From positions 3,228,115 to 3,292,114 of the forward strand of contig CP129018.1 of the NCBI GenBank assembly GCA_020524525.2: a stretch of DNA of 64,000 nt, read 5' to 3'. The translations under genes were made by a program, and so were the position numbers. The notes under the pieces were generated by a model that searched no databases, was not told the DNA's origin, and saw nothing but the letters and a program-made list of their open reading frames with translations. Source of the DNA: Bacillus tianshenii (GTDB taxonomy: Bacteria; Bacillota; Bacilli; Bacillales; Bacillaceae_N). Shown piece after piece: positions 56,597 through 63,520 of the stretch (position 1 is the first letter of the stretch; each line of letters starts with the position of its first letter).

Positions 56597-57466
56597 TCAG
56601 TCGGACTGCTTTACACTAAGTATGGTGATCGTAACCAGGATGAGCCCCATTCCAAGGATTTGAATGATAGACAAATGACTACCAATAACCAGAACGCCGA
56701 ATAATGAAGCTGTCACCGGCTCTATCATAGCAACCATTGAAGCAGTTGTTGGTGCTGTCTTTCGAAGGCCAATCACATAAAATATAAACGAAATTCCAGC
56801 CCCAATGATCCCTAATAGAATAAACCACCATATGTCACTTGACGTCACCACCCTAGCTGCTTCCCCATTGTTCATATAAAGAAAAAGGATGAGACAAAAT
56901 GAAAGAAAGGCGACCGTTAAGGCGGTCTGCGGCTTTCCAATAGAAGAGGCATTTTTAAACCCGAAGATAAACAAGGCATAAGAAAGGCCAGCCGCAAGAC
57001 CCGTTGCCGTTCCTATAAAACTCGCAGAAATCGATTCGATGTCGTAGGCACCTGTAAGCAAGATAATCCCAATAAGTACAACGAAAATGCTTCCCCATTT
57101 AAACCAAGTCGAACGTTCTATTCGTAATAAAAAGGAGATTAAAAGGACGAACACAGGTGCGGTATACATTAAAGTAGCCGCCACAGCAATGCTGGCAGAT
57201 TTGATACTTAGAAAATAAAAAGTGAAGTTTCCCGCAACACCAACACCCGCTAAAAGAGCCCACATGTAAAAGCGAGTAGAGCTACTCCAATTTTGTTTAA
57301 AGCGAAAGAGGAACCATGCGAAAAAACATACAAATCCAACAGCCCCTCGGTAAAATGCAATTACAATAGGATCCCAGCCCTTGTTCATTAATATTTCAGC
57401 AATTCCTCCACTTATGCCCCAGCATATAGCAGCTAGTATAACTAAGCCTACACCTGCAAATCTCAT
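56597..57466 (-). CDS. EamA/DMT family transporter
   Basis: 289 aa, ten membrane segments in two EamA repeats (ICWGISGGIAEILMNKGWDP..., and FIGTATGLAAGLSYALFIFGFK...; conserved PVFVLLISFLL and MIEPVTASLFGVLVIG). Exporter of a metabolite or amino acid; substrate unknown. TAGGAGG precedes ATG. Last core gene before the accessory island. Confidence 0.9.
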   Translation of the reverse strand: MRFAGVGLVILAAICWGISGGIAEILMNKGWDPIVIAFYRGAVGFVCFFAWFLFRFKQNWSSSTRFYMWALLAGVGVAGNFTFYFLSIKSASIAVAATLMYTAPVFVLLISFLLRIERSTWFKWGSIFVVLIGIILLTGAYDIESISASFIGTATGLAAGLSYALFIFGFKNASSIGKPQTALTVAFLSFCLILFLYMNNGEAARVVTSSDIWWFILLGIIGAGISFIFYVIGLRKTAPTTASMVAMIEPVTASLFGVLVIGSHLSIIQILGMGLILVTITILSVKQSD

Positions 57467-57686
57467 CGTATGCCTCCTAATGATAAGCCATAATACGAAT
57501 TTTCAATCACGCGGTTAAAAACCTAACGTGCAAATTCAATAGCCAAACCATTCTCTTTCCGCTGCTTTCCAAATATATGTTAATTTAAAAAGGTGTTAAC
57601 GGTAATTCCTTTTATATCTCTTAATTAAACATAAATTAGTAATGGGTAAGGTAGTGTAGGTATACAGGGCGACTAAAGTAAATAGC

Positions 57687-57728
57687 AAAAAAGCGTCAAG
57701 AAACATGTAAGTTTCTTGACGCTTTTTT
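57687..57728. terminator. Duplicated rlmH terminator
   Basis: Perfect 18-base arms 57687-57704 and 57711-57728, bidirectional; the same hairpin follows the intact rlmH. Confidence 0.8.
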
Positions 57729-57788
57729 ACTTATGGAATGGTTCCCCCCCCCCGATTAATCCGAAACGCCCGATAAATCTACTCCACC
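57720..57788 (-). pseudogene. rlmH 3'-end remnant
   Basis: Minus strand reads VE(stop)[10 protein letters not shown] and then loses frame in a G10 run; intact rlmH ends [18 protein letters not shown]. An in-frame TAG and the frameshift show it is dead. Counterpart of the real rlmH tail 4.9 kb away. Confidence 0.8.
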
Positions 57789-57796
57789 GAGATAAA

Positions 57797-57854
57797 GGTC
57801 CCTGTGATATTATCTCCACATAGTAAAGTATTACCGCACTGGGGGACAGGCACC
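57797..57854. repeat. Palindromic repeat element, copy A
   Basis: GGTCCCTGT ... GGGACAGGCACC with inner ATAGTAAAGTATTACCGCACTG. Same family as 62554-62606 and the two halves flanking the IS3 element. REP/MITE-like, no coding capacity. Confidence 0.75.
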
Positions 57855-57972
57855 AATAGTTCTCAGTAAAATTCTTCATAATTCTTTTCTATACAATAAA
57901 ATGAATTCTCCTGCACACTTACCTATATACAACGAATAAAATAAGTAGAAAGTTAAAAACAGGAGGACAATC

Positions 57973-58446
57973 ATGTATTCAAATCAACAATATTTTGTTC
58001 CATATTATAATGATTATTATCGGACGTTACTAGATACTCAACTTTTAAATGATATCCAAAAGGCAATTAATGCTGAGTATAGTGCCATTGCTTGTTACGA
58101 GAAAATAGCCAAAATGGCACCAACACAAGATGAAAAGAACAAAATACTTGAAATACAAAAAGATGAAAAACGACATCTTCAAGAATTTAGTAGGATTTAT
58201 ACAAGTTTAACAGGGAGTCAGCCATCATATCAAATCATTGAGGAATGTCCAGACAATTATAGAGCAGGCATTGAATTTGCCTTTAAAGATGAACAAGAGG
58301 CTGTAGATTTTTATTTAGATATCTCAGATAATGCACAGGATATTACAATCAAAGACAGATTTCGACGTGCAGCGTCAGATGAACAAAATCACGCTGTTTG
58401 GTTTTTGTTTTTTCTCGAAAAATCCGAAGGGAATGCAAACCCATAG
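57973..58446 (+). CDS. Ferritin-like di-iron domain protein (first of two)
   Basis: 157 aa, four-helix ferritin-like pattern with metal-ligand spacing: NAEYSAIACYEKI (Glu), QKDEKRHLQEF (ExxH), KDEQEAVDFYLDI (Glu), ASDEQNHAVWF (ExxH). Tyr-rich N-terminus (YFVPYYNDYY). Related to rubrerythrin/YhjR-type proteins found in spores or under peroxide stress; function here not established. AGGAGG precedes ATG. Confidence 0.8.
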   Translation: MYSNQQYFVPYYNDYYRTLLDTQLLNDIQKAINAEYSAIACYEKIAKMAPTQDEKNKILEIQKDEKRHLQEFSRIYTSLTGSQPSYQIIEECPDNYRAGIEFAFKDEQEAVDFYLDISDNAQDITIKDRFRRAASDEQNHAVWFLFFLEKSEGNANP

Positions 58447-58882
58447 GCAAATTGAAGACTATGGTGCTAAAGGGGCTTTAAGTGCTTCTTCATTGTCCTT
58501 GCCTCAAATGTTAACTTATGCCCTTCAGGACGAATATTTAGCCCAAGCACGGTATAATAATATTATTGGAAAATTTGGTAATGTACGAACGTTTGTACAA
58601 ATCAGAGAAGCAGAAAAGAGACATATAAGTGCATTATTACCACTTTTCGAACGATATCAAGTACAATTCCCTAATGATATTTCTCAATCTTTTGTTTCAA
58701 CTCCAGAAAATCTAAAGGCTGCATATGCAGCGGGTGTTCAAGGGGAAATAGATAATATATCTATGTACGAAAGATTTTTATCACTGAACATCCCTAATGA
58801 TGTAAGAATTGTCTTTTCGCAACTACGTATTGCCTCTTTAAATCATTTAGCAGCATTTGAAAGAGGCCTCGCTAGAAATTAA
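58433..58882 (+). CDS. Ferritin-like domain protein (second, overlapping)
   Basis: About 149 aa from ATG 58433. Helices with LQDEYLAQARYNNI, IREAEKRHISALLPLF, VQGEIDNISMYERF and RIASLNHLAAFERGL retain an ExxH-type di-iron pattern (DUF2202-like). Overlaps the first gene's end by 14 bp in another frame. AAGGGA lies directly against the ATG, so it may depend on coupled translation, or the two may be one two-domain gene split by a frameshift. Confidence 0.7.
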   Translation: MQTHRQIEDYGAKGALSASSLSLPQMLTYALQDEYLAQARYNNIIGKFGNVRTFVQIREAEKRHISALLPLFERYQVQFPNDISQSFVSTPENLKAAYAAGVQGEIDNISMYERFLSLNIPNDVRIVFSQLRIASLNHLAAFERGLARN

Positions 58883-58899
58883 TTTTTATACTCACTTTA

Positions 58900-58921
58900 T
58901 TGGGACGATTCATCGTCCCAA
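58900..58921 (+). terminator. Terminator after ferritin-like genes
   Basis: TTGGGACGA (58900-58908) / TCGTCCCAA (58913-58921), T-rich right flank. Confidence 0.7.
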
Positions 58922-58944
58922 TTTCCATTTACTATCGAGTAGTA

Positions 58945-58975
58945 AGGTGCCTGTGATATTATCCCCACATAGTAG
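58945..58975. repeat. Palindromic repeat element, left half interrupted by IS3
   Basis: GGTGCCTGTGATATTATC then CCCACATAGTA matches the left part of copy A (57797-57854); the right part is found beyond the IS3 at about 60240-60274. Confidence 0.7.
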
Positions 58976-59023
58976 ACACGATTCGTCCGAGGGTGTTACC
59001 GTCAAATTTAGGAGTGATGAATC

Positions 59024-59257
59024 GTGAAAAAACAAAATCGTTATTCAAAAGAGTTTAAAGAAGAAATCGTCCAGTATTATGAAGAACATCCAGAGTTGGG
59101 TTACTTAAGTATAGCTCGAATTTTTGATCTCCCATCAGATGAAAGTGTGCGTCGTTGGGTGAAGCAGAAACAGGCACATGGAGATGAAGCGTTTAAACTC
59201 AAGCCAAGAAAGAAGGCAGCTACTTCACCAAGAAAGAAAATAAAGAAAAAGTCTTAA
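59024..59257 (+). CDS. IS3-family OrfA (helix-turn-helix)
   Basis: 77 aa, N-terminal HTH RYSKEFKEEIVQYYEE...LSIARIFDLPSDESVRRWV and a Lys-rich end. GTG start with AGGAGTGATG upstream. Shorter than usual OrfA: the leucine-zipper part after about 59257 lies in shifted frame (ERIAFLEAENAYLKKL readable at 59301-59350), so it is probably truncated by a frameshift. Confidence 0.8.
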   Translation: MKKQNRYSKEFKEEIVQYYEEHPELGYLSIARIFDLPSDESVRRWVKQKQAHGDEAFKLKPRKKAATSPRKKIKKKS

Positions 59258-59361
59258 CCAATTTCCGAGGAGTACTGGGAACATCCAAAGGAAGCGAATG
59301 AACGTATTGCTTTTTTAGAGGCAGAGAATGCATATTTAAAAAAGCTAATGGCCTTGCGGAA

Positions 59362-60213
59362 GTGGGAATCCAATTAACATCAAGCGATCACTATCAAATT
59401 ATCGAAGATTTGTCTAATCATTTTCCTACCTGGGATTTATGTTATGTCTCACCAGTATCCCGCAGTGGTTTCTATAAGTGGCGACAACGTCAATATCAAC
59501 CTTTAACAAAAAAACAACGTGAAGATGAAGAGCTTAAAACGCTTATTCTTGAGCTTCATCAGTACTTTCATCATACGTATGGCTATCCGCGTTTAACGCA
59601 GGAGATTAACACCCTTTATCATAAGCCAGTTAACCATAAACGTGTTTATCGTCTTCAGAAAGAGCTTGTATTCAAGCCCAAATTTATAAGCGTAAGAAAG
59701 CTCAGAAGCATGAAGGAAATAGTGCCGAGAATGTCTTAAATCGCGACTTTACAGCTGAAAAACCGTTTGAAAAATGGGTAACCGATATTACTTATTTACC
59801 AACAGGATTAACGCGTATGTATCTGTCTGTCATTTTGGATTTGTGTACGAATGAAGTCATCAGCTACCATATTAGTAATCAAAATGACAATGATCTTGTT
59901 ATCCAAACACTGAATAAAGCCGTTGGAAAAGGTGATGTTAAAGGCACACTTCTTCATAGCGACCAGGGACATCAATATACGTCTAGGGATTATACTGCTT
60001 ATTTAGAAAATGAAGAAATGATAAAGAGTATGTCTCGTCAGGCAAATTGTTGGGATAACGCACCCATTGAAAGTTTTTTTGGACATGTAAAAGAAGAAGC
60101 AGGAAGTTCGTGAGGTCATGGAAAACTATATCGAATTCTATAACTATGAACGAAGACAGAAAAAATTAAAAGGTCAAGCTTCTATGACTTATAAAGCCCA
60201 ACTAGCAGCTTGA
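59362..60213 (+). pseudogene. IS3-family OrfB transposase, multiple frameshifts
   Basis: Fragments 59362-59739 and 59817-60113 plus a tail to TGA 60211-60213 reconstruct a DDE transposase: HTH_21 region HHTYGYPRLTQEIN, WVTDITYLPTG (first Asp), LHSDQGHQYTSRDYTAYL (second Asp), CWDNAPIESFFGHVKEE (Glu), YNYERRQKKLKGQASMTYK. Frame breaks near 59680 and 60105. Confidence 0.88.
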
Positions 60214-60239
60214 CCCTTAGTTAATCTGTGTCTACTTGA

Positions 60240-60274
60240 CAGGGGTACGCTCAGTACTGGGAGACAGTGCACCA
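60240..60274. repeat. Palindromic repeat element, right half
   Basis: GCTCAGTACTGGGAGACAGT then GCACC corresponds to the CGCACTGGGGGACAGGCACC end of copy A; separated from its left half by IS3. Confidence 0.55.
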
Positions 60275-60283
60275 ATAATGAAA

Positions 60284-60310
60284 AATCCCCTTCCAAAAAG
60301 GCAGGGGATT
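60284..60310 (-). terminator. Terminator of the subtilase operon
   Basis: AATCCCC (minus, 60310-60304) pairs with GGGGATT (60290-60284), followed by TTTTC. Confidence 0.65.
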
Positions 60311-60509
60311 AAACTGCTAATAAAGTTCCTTTTCTATTTTCACTAACCCTCGTTACAAATGGCAATTGCTTTACCTTTTCAATGTTTTCATCATTTAAAG
60401 TTATGAAGACAAGATTAACCATCTCATCAACATATGAAATCCTACCGTATTTTTCTAACAAATAAACTTTACCCAGTTCATTAACTTTTACCTTCATTTT
60501 CTTATTCAT
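60309..60509 (-). CDS. Small protein, propeptide (I9)-like, coupled to subtilase
   Basis: 66 aa. MKVKVNELGKVYLLEKYGRISYVDEM then VNLVFITLNDENIEKVKQLPFVTRVSENRKGTLL. The second half parallels the N-terminal, propeptide-like part of the adjacent protease (NDFIIVETNDKDELYEF and FIKSIKETRIGRLL), which suggests an inhibitor_I9-type alpha/beta fold. Start overlaps the protease stop as ATGA with GAGGAG upstream, so the two are made together. A free-standing inhibitor or chaperone of the protease is my inference. Confidence 0.7.
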   Translation of the reverse strand: MNKKMKVKVNELGKVYLLEKYGRISYVDEMVNLVFITLNDENIEKVKQLPFVTRVSENRKGTLLAV

Positions 60510-61534
60510 GTTATCTCCTCCAAGAATTTTTCTAGGTCGATTTTTCCATAACCTTGTTTTGTTCTTGGTACATTAATGAGTGGTTCGCAACTGCTTATTA
60601 AGTATTGTTTCACTTCTTTATTCTCTTTAAACATATTATATGTAGCACCTAAAAGTCCAGTTACAATTGGAGCTGCAAACGATGTGCCCTGAAAGTCGTG
60701 ATTTACACCTAAGAAGGTTTCAACTCCATGACCTTGCGCAACTAAATCCGGCTTATTAGAATTAATATGTCCTTGTGAACTATAACATGCCACTGTCTTT
60801 CCCGTTTTATCCAGTGCACCAACAGAAATTGCATTCTCTGCACAAGCTGGACAATGTGTGTAACTTCCATTGTTACCCATTGCAGCAACTATAATATAAC
60901 CCATTTTTTCCATAGCATTAATTTTGTCAGCTAGGTCACAATCTCCTTGGCATTTAGCATCCATGCCAAGTGATAAATTGATAACCTTTACATCAGATAA
61001 TGTTGTGACCCAATCCAGTGCTCTAAATACATCCTCCTCATCAATATCATTATCTCTAATACAAACCTTTGCCGAATAAATTTTTGCCTTAGAAATTATA
61101 TTTAGTATTTGTCCTATAACTATTGAACCATGTCCACATGTATCATAAGAATTGGGGTGATTTGTAAAATTCATCGCACATTCAACTTCACCCACACGTT
61201 CAATATCATATCCTGAATCAATTACTGCTATTTTAGTTCCTAACCCATAAAGCCCTTTATCTCTTAATGGTTTTAAGTTGAGTTCGGGCGTAGGTTTAAC
61301 TTTGAGATGAACAGTTTTTTGATTTTTTGGTAAATCCAATAATCTTCCTATTCTTGTCTCCTTTATTGATTTAATAAAATCAAATTCATATAACTCATCT
61401 TTATCATTGGTTTCCACAATAATAAAGTCATTTAAAATAGCATCAAAATGTTTCACTTTTATATTATTACTTTGTAATATTTGTTGAATCCCCTTATTAT
61501 ATTCCTGATTCAAGCGAACATTAAATTTAGTCAT
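60506..61534 (-). CDS. S8 family serine peptidase (subtilisin-like), no signal peptide
   Basis: 342 aa. N-terminal about 70 residues are propeptide-like (VKHFDAILNDFIIVETND). Catalytic triad: Asp106 in IAVIDSGYD, His135 in TCGHGSIV, Ser near 285 in GTSFAAP, with the oxyanion Asn region AAMGNNGSYTHC. Unusually Cys-rich for a subtilase (CQGDCD, CPACA, CYSS). No export signal, so the protease acts inside the cell or on a cytosolic partner. First gene of a two-gene operon in an island between IS remnants. Confidence 0.88.
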   Translation of the reverse strand: MTKFNVRLNQEYNKGIQQILQSNNIKVKHFDAILNDFIIVETNDKDELYEFDFIKSIKETRIGRLLDLPKNQKTVHLKVKPTPELNLKPLRDKGLYGLGTKIAVIDSGYDIERVGEVECAMNFTNHPNSYDTCGHGSIVIGQILNIISKAKIYSAKVCIRDNDIDEEDVFRALDWVTTLSDVKVINLSLGMDAKCQGDCDLADKINAMEKMGYIIVAAMGNNGSYTHCPACAENAISVGALDKTGKTVACYSSQGHINSNKPDLVAQGHGVETFLGVNHDFQGTSFAAPIVTGLLGATYNMFKENKEVKQYLISSCEPLINVPRTKQGYGKIDLEKFLEEIT

Positions 61535-61785
61535 ATTTTTTCTCTCCTAATCGGTAGTTTGACTAGAAGCTGGCTTCTCGTTGTAAATTCAGTATTCTAC
61601 ACTTTAATTAAAAATCCTGCAATACTTAATTTTACTTAAGCACATATTGATTTGATTAATGAGTGAATTTCATAATTCTGAGCCTTTGCGGCTCAAAGGT
61701 TTCAAGGCATAAAAAATGGAGCACCTCCCCAAGTCTTGTATAATGGTAAGTAACCACACAAACCAAAAGACTGGAGGGACTCCCT
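61535..61785. other. Subtilase promoter region and left end of IS1182-like element
   Basis: 251 bp, AT-rich, no gene. AGCCTTTGCGGCTCAAAGG at about 61680-61700 and ACTGGAGGGACT before the transposase belong to the left end of the IS; the exact terminus is not clear. Confidence 0.4.
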
Positions 61786-62307
61786 ATGTCTATTATACGA
61801 CAAGAGAGCTTATTTAGCATTCAAGAATTATTTGAGGTGGAACCTACCCAAAAATATGAAGCCATCATTTCAACTATTGATTTGGATGCAATCTATCAAG
61901 ATGTAGCGAAAAAATCTCGACTTGGTGCGCCTGAGGATCTTAATTACGCTGCTATGATTATCTCTATTTTTATTCGTTACATTGAACGAATCCCCACAAT
62001 TAAAAATCTAGTAAAACACTTGGATGATAATCTCAATTTCAAATTAAATTACGGGTTTCTTGTTTCAGACAATCCCCCGTCTGAAGCTTCTTACTCTCGA
62101 CTCATCACGAAATTAAGTGAATCAAATAGTTTAGAGAAATCCAAAGAAAAAGTTGTCATTCAAGCAATTGAAGAAGGATTCATCTTTGATGATACGATTG
62201 CCATTGATGCCACTCACTTTGAGGCTCGTGGCTCAAAGGCTTGGAAAGACATTTTCAAACGCCGTACAGCTGTCGGGGTAATTGGGGACAGTCCCCCACC
62301 ATGGTAA
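61786..62307 (+). pseudogene. IS1182-type transposase, 3'-truncated
   Basis: 173-aa frame. N-terminal domain LGAPEDLNYAAMIISIFIRYIERIPTIKNL and start of the catalytic domain with the first Asp (DDTIAIDATHFEARG). Similarity ends around residue 160 (KDIFKRR), where sequence related to the palindromic repeats (GGGGACAGTCCCCC, 62284-62297; TGGTAAAGTATTA) begins; roughly two thirds of the transposase is missing. Confidence 0.8.
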
Positions 62308-62553
62308 AGTATTAAAGTAGAGAGCATATATTAAATGCTTTCTGCTTTTTTATAGCCCCCTTAACCATAGGTTCAGAATATCCTAAATGGTATTCTTCAT
62401 CATCATACAAACATTAACCATCTACCGTTAATCACTTTTCCTATGCCATTAAGAAACTTTTAAGAGGTGCATATTAAACCCTTCTTCATACCGACTATTT
62501 ACAAAATCACTATCAAGGGTTGCAAGGTATTTACATTAATTCGTTCTGATAAA
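62308..62553. other. Noncoding debris between transposase fragment and rlmH repeats
   Basis: No open frame of note. A small hairpin AGAGCAT/ATGCTTT around 62317-62343 is followed by a T-run. Otherwise I see only degenerate AT-rich sequence. Confidence 0.4.
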
Positions 62554-62606
62554 GGTGCCTGTCCCCCCACTATAGTAAAGTTTTACCGCACTGAGGAACA
62601 GGCACC
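62554..62606. repeat. Palindromic repeat element, copy D
   Basis: GGTGCCTGTCCC ... GGAACAGGCACC with inner TATAGTAAAGTTTTACCGCACTG; the least degraded copy, ends complementary over about ten bases. Abuts the rlmH-side direct repeat. Confidence 0.8.
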
Positions 62607-62607
62607 A

Positions 62608-62731
62608 ATACAGGACGACTAGAGTAAATAGCAAAAAGCGTCAAGAAACATGTAAGTGTTCTTGACGCTTCTTTTATTTATGATAAGGCTCCCCCCGATT
62701 TATCCGAAATGCCCGATAAATCTGCTCCACC
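62608..62731. repeat. Right copy of direct repeat: intact rlmH 3' end plus terminator
   Basis: 124 bp corresponding to 57662-57788. It includes the rlmH stop region GAGCCTTATCATAAATAA (minus strand, 62688-62671), which resembles the SCC attB core found at the same codons in staphylococci. Confidence 0.85.
62636..62670. terminator. rlmH terminator
   Basis: AAGCGTCAAGAA (62636-62647) / TTCTTGACGCTT (62659-62670). Confidence 0.8.
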
Positions 62732-63153
62732 AAAATCAGCCGCATCATCTGGTGGGGAAAGGTCATTTTCGAGAAAGACAGCGCCAGGTCTGCACGCTGC
62801 ATGACTTCATCACTTAATCCTAACGATCCCCCAATAATAAAGGCAATTTTGCTTTTGCCGTAGGTTGCGAGCTGGTCGAGTTGTTTGGCGAGCTGCTCTG
62901 AGGTGAGCATTTTTCCTTCGATTGCAAGGGCGATGACATATGTGTCTGGTGAGATTTTGTTTAGGATGCGTTCGCCTTCTTTTTGCTTCACTTGCTGCAT
63001 TTCGGTTTCGCTTAATTGCTCTGGAGCTTTTTCGTCTGGTAGTTCGATTATGTCGACTTTAGCGTAGGGCTGAAGTCGCTTTGTAAATTCGTTAATTCCG
63101 TTTTTAAGATATTTTTCTTTTAGTTTACCCACAGTTAACAATGTGATGTTCAA
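62674..63153 (-). CDS. rlmH: 23S rRNA (pseudouridine-1915-N3)-methyltransferase RlmH
   Basis: 159 aa, the exact usual length. SPOUT methyltransferase acting on helix 69 of 23S rRNA in 70S ribosomes. Seen: [16 protein letters not shown] start, [16 protein letters not shown] loop, [24 protein letters not shown] and the terminal GEPYHK. TTG 63153 with GGGGG upstream is chosen; the frame opens to 63198 but the extra peptide is unrelated. Near-origin gene order HtrA - CxxH - RlmH. Confidence 0.96.
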   Translation of the reverse strand: MNITLLTVGKLKEKYLKNGINEFTKRLQPYAKVDIIELPDEKAPEQLSETEMQQVKQKEGERILNKISPDTYVIALAIEGKMLTSEQLAKQLDQLATYGKSKIAFIIGGSLGLSDEVMQRADLALSFSKMTFPHQMMRLILVEQIYRAFRINRGEPYHK

Positions 63154-63177
63154 CTTTATCCCCCATTCATAAACAGG

Positions 63178-63207
63178 TTTTCCACAGATTTTATCCACAT
63201 ATCCACA
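63178..63207. promoter_or_regulatory. DnaA-box cluster 1
   Basis: TTTTCCACA (63178-63186, one mismatch), TTATCCACA (63191-63199, perfect) and ATATCCACA (63199-63207, one mismatch) in 30 bp immediately upstream of rlmH. Confidence 0.65.
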
Positions 63208-63227
63208 TATAAATGGAATTCTTCTGA

Positions 63228-63392
63228 CTATTCACTCGATTCGACCATGTATTTTGCTTCATTTTCACAATACGCACATCGTTTGTCATCATTCTCTTCG
63301 AACTTGGCTTCTTCCAGCTGTGGCGCTGTTCCACTCTCATCTACGATATCATCTAGTGCTAAATCAACATGCTCTTTACAACAAAAAATCAT
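63228..63392 (-). CDS. CxxH/CxxC small protein (YyzF-like)
   Basis: 54 aa, [19 protein letters not shown] ... [19 protein letters not shown]. The CCKEH and CAYC pairs can make a zinc site, as in the CxxH/CxxC family seen between htrA and rlmH in many Bacillus. AGGAGGAAT precedes ATG. Function unknown. Confidence 0.88.
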   Translation of the reverse strand: MIFCCKEHVDLALDDIVDESGTAPQLEEAKFEENDDKRCAYCENEAKYMVESSE

Positions 63393-63406
63393 ACTATTCC
63401 TCCTAT

Positions 63407-63437
63407 TTATTCACACCTGTGGATAAGTTGTGAATAA
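63407..63437. promoter_or_regulatory. DnaA-box cluster 2, 11-bp phased
   Basis: TTATTCACA (63407-63415), TGTGGATAA (63418-63426) and TGTGAATAA (63429-63437), each a match to TTATNCACA on one strand, start exactly 11 bp apart. A further TTTTCCACA is at 63474-63482. Confidence 0.7.
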
Positions 63438-63487
63438 GCTGTTTTTGTTTTTTATCCCTTATGTAAATTGCCTTTTTCCACAGAAAA

Positions 63488-63513
63488 GAAACAGGGCTCT
63501 TTCACCCTGTTTC
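63488..63513 (-). terminator. Terminator after htrA-like gene
   Basis: GAAACAGGG / CCCTGTTTC, perfect nine-base arms, followed by TTTTC on the minus strand. Confidence 0.75.
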
Positions 63514-63520
63514 CATTCTC

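Larger units (their letters stand above)
57662..57788. repeat. Left copy of direct repeat: rlmH 3' end plus terminator
   Basis: 127 bp closely matching 62608-62731 in the same orientation: common ATACAGG(G/A)CGACTA..AGTAAATAGC, the terminator stem, then the C-rich rlmH tail and CCGATAAATCT.CTCCACC. Differences include single-base changes and a C10 run for C6. Flanks the accessory island. Confidence 0.88.
58971..60236 (+). mobile_element. IS3-family insertion sequence (IS150-like), decayed
   Basis: Terminal inverted repeats AGTAGACAC (58971-58979) and GTGTCTACT (60228-60236) bound an orfA-orfB pair typical of IS3. About 1266 bp. orfB has several frameshifts, so the copy is not autonomous. It is inserted into a palindromic repeat element. 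Confidence 0.85.

Noticed and set aside
57747-57756. C10 run as a phase-variation tract
   Set aside because: It lies in the dead rlmH remnant, corresponds to C6 in the intact gene and controls no open frame.
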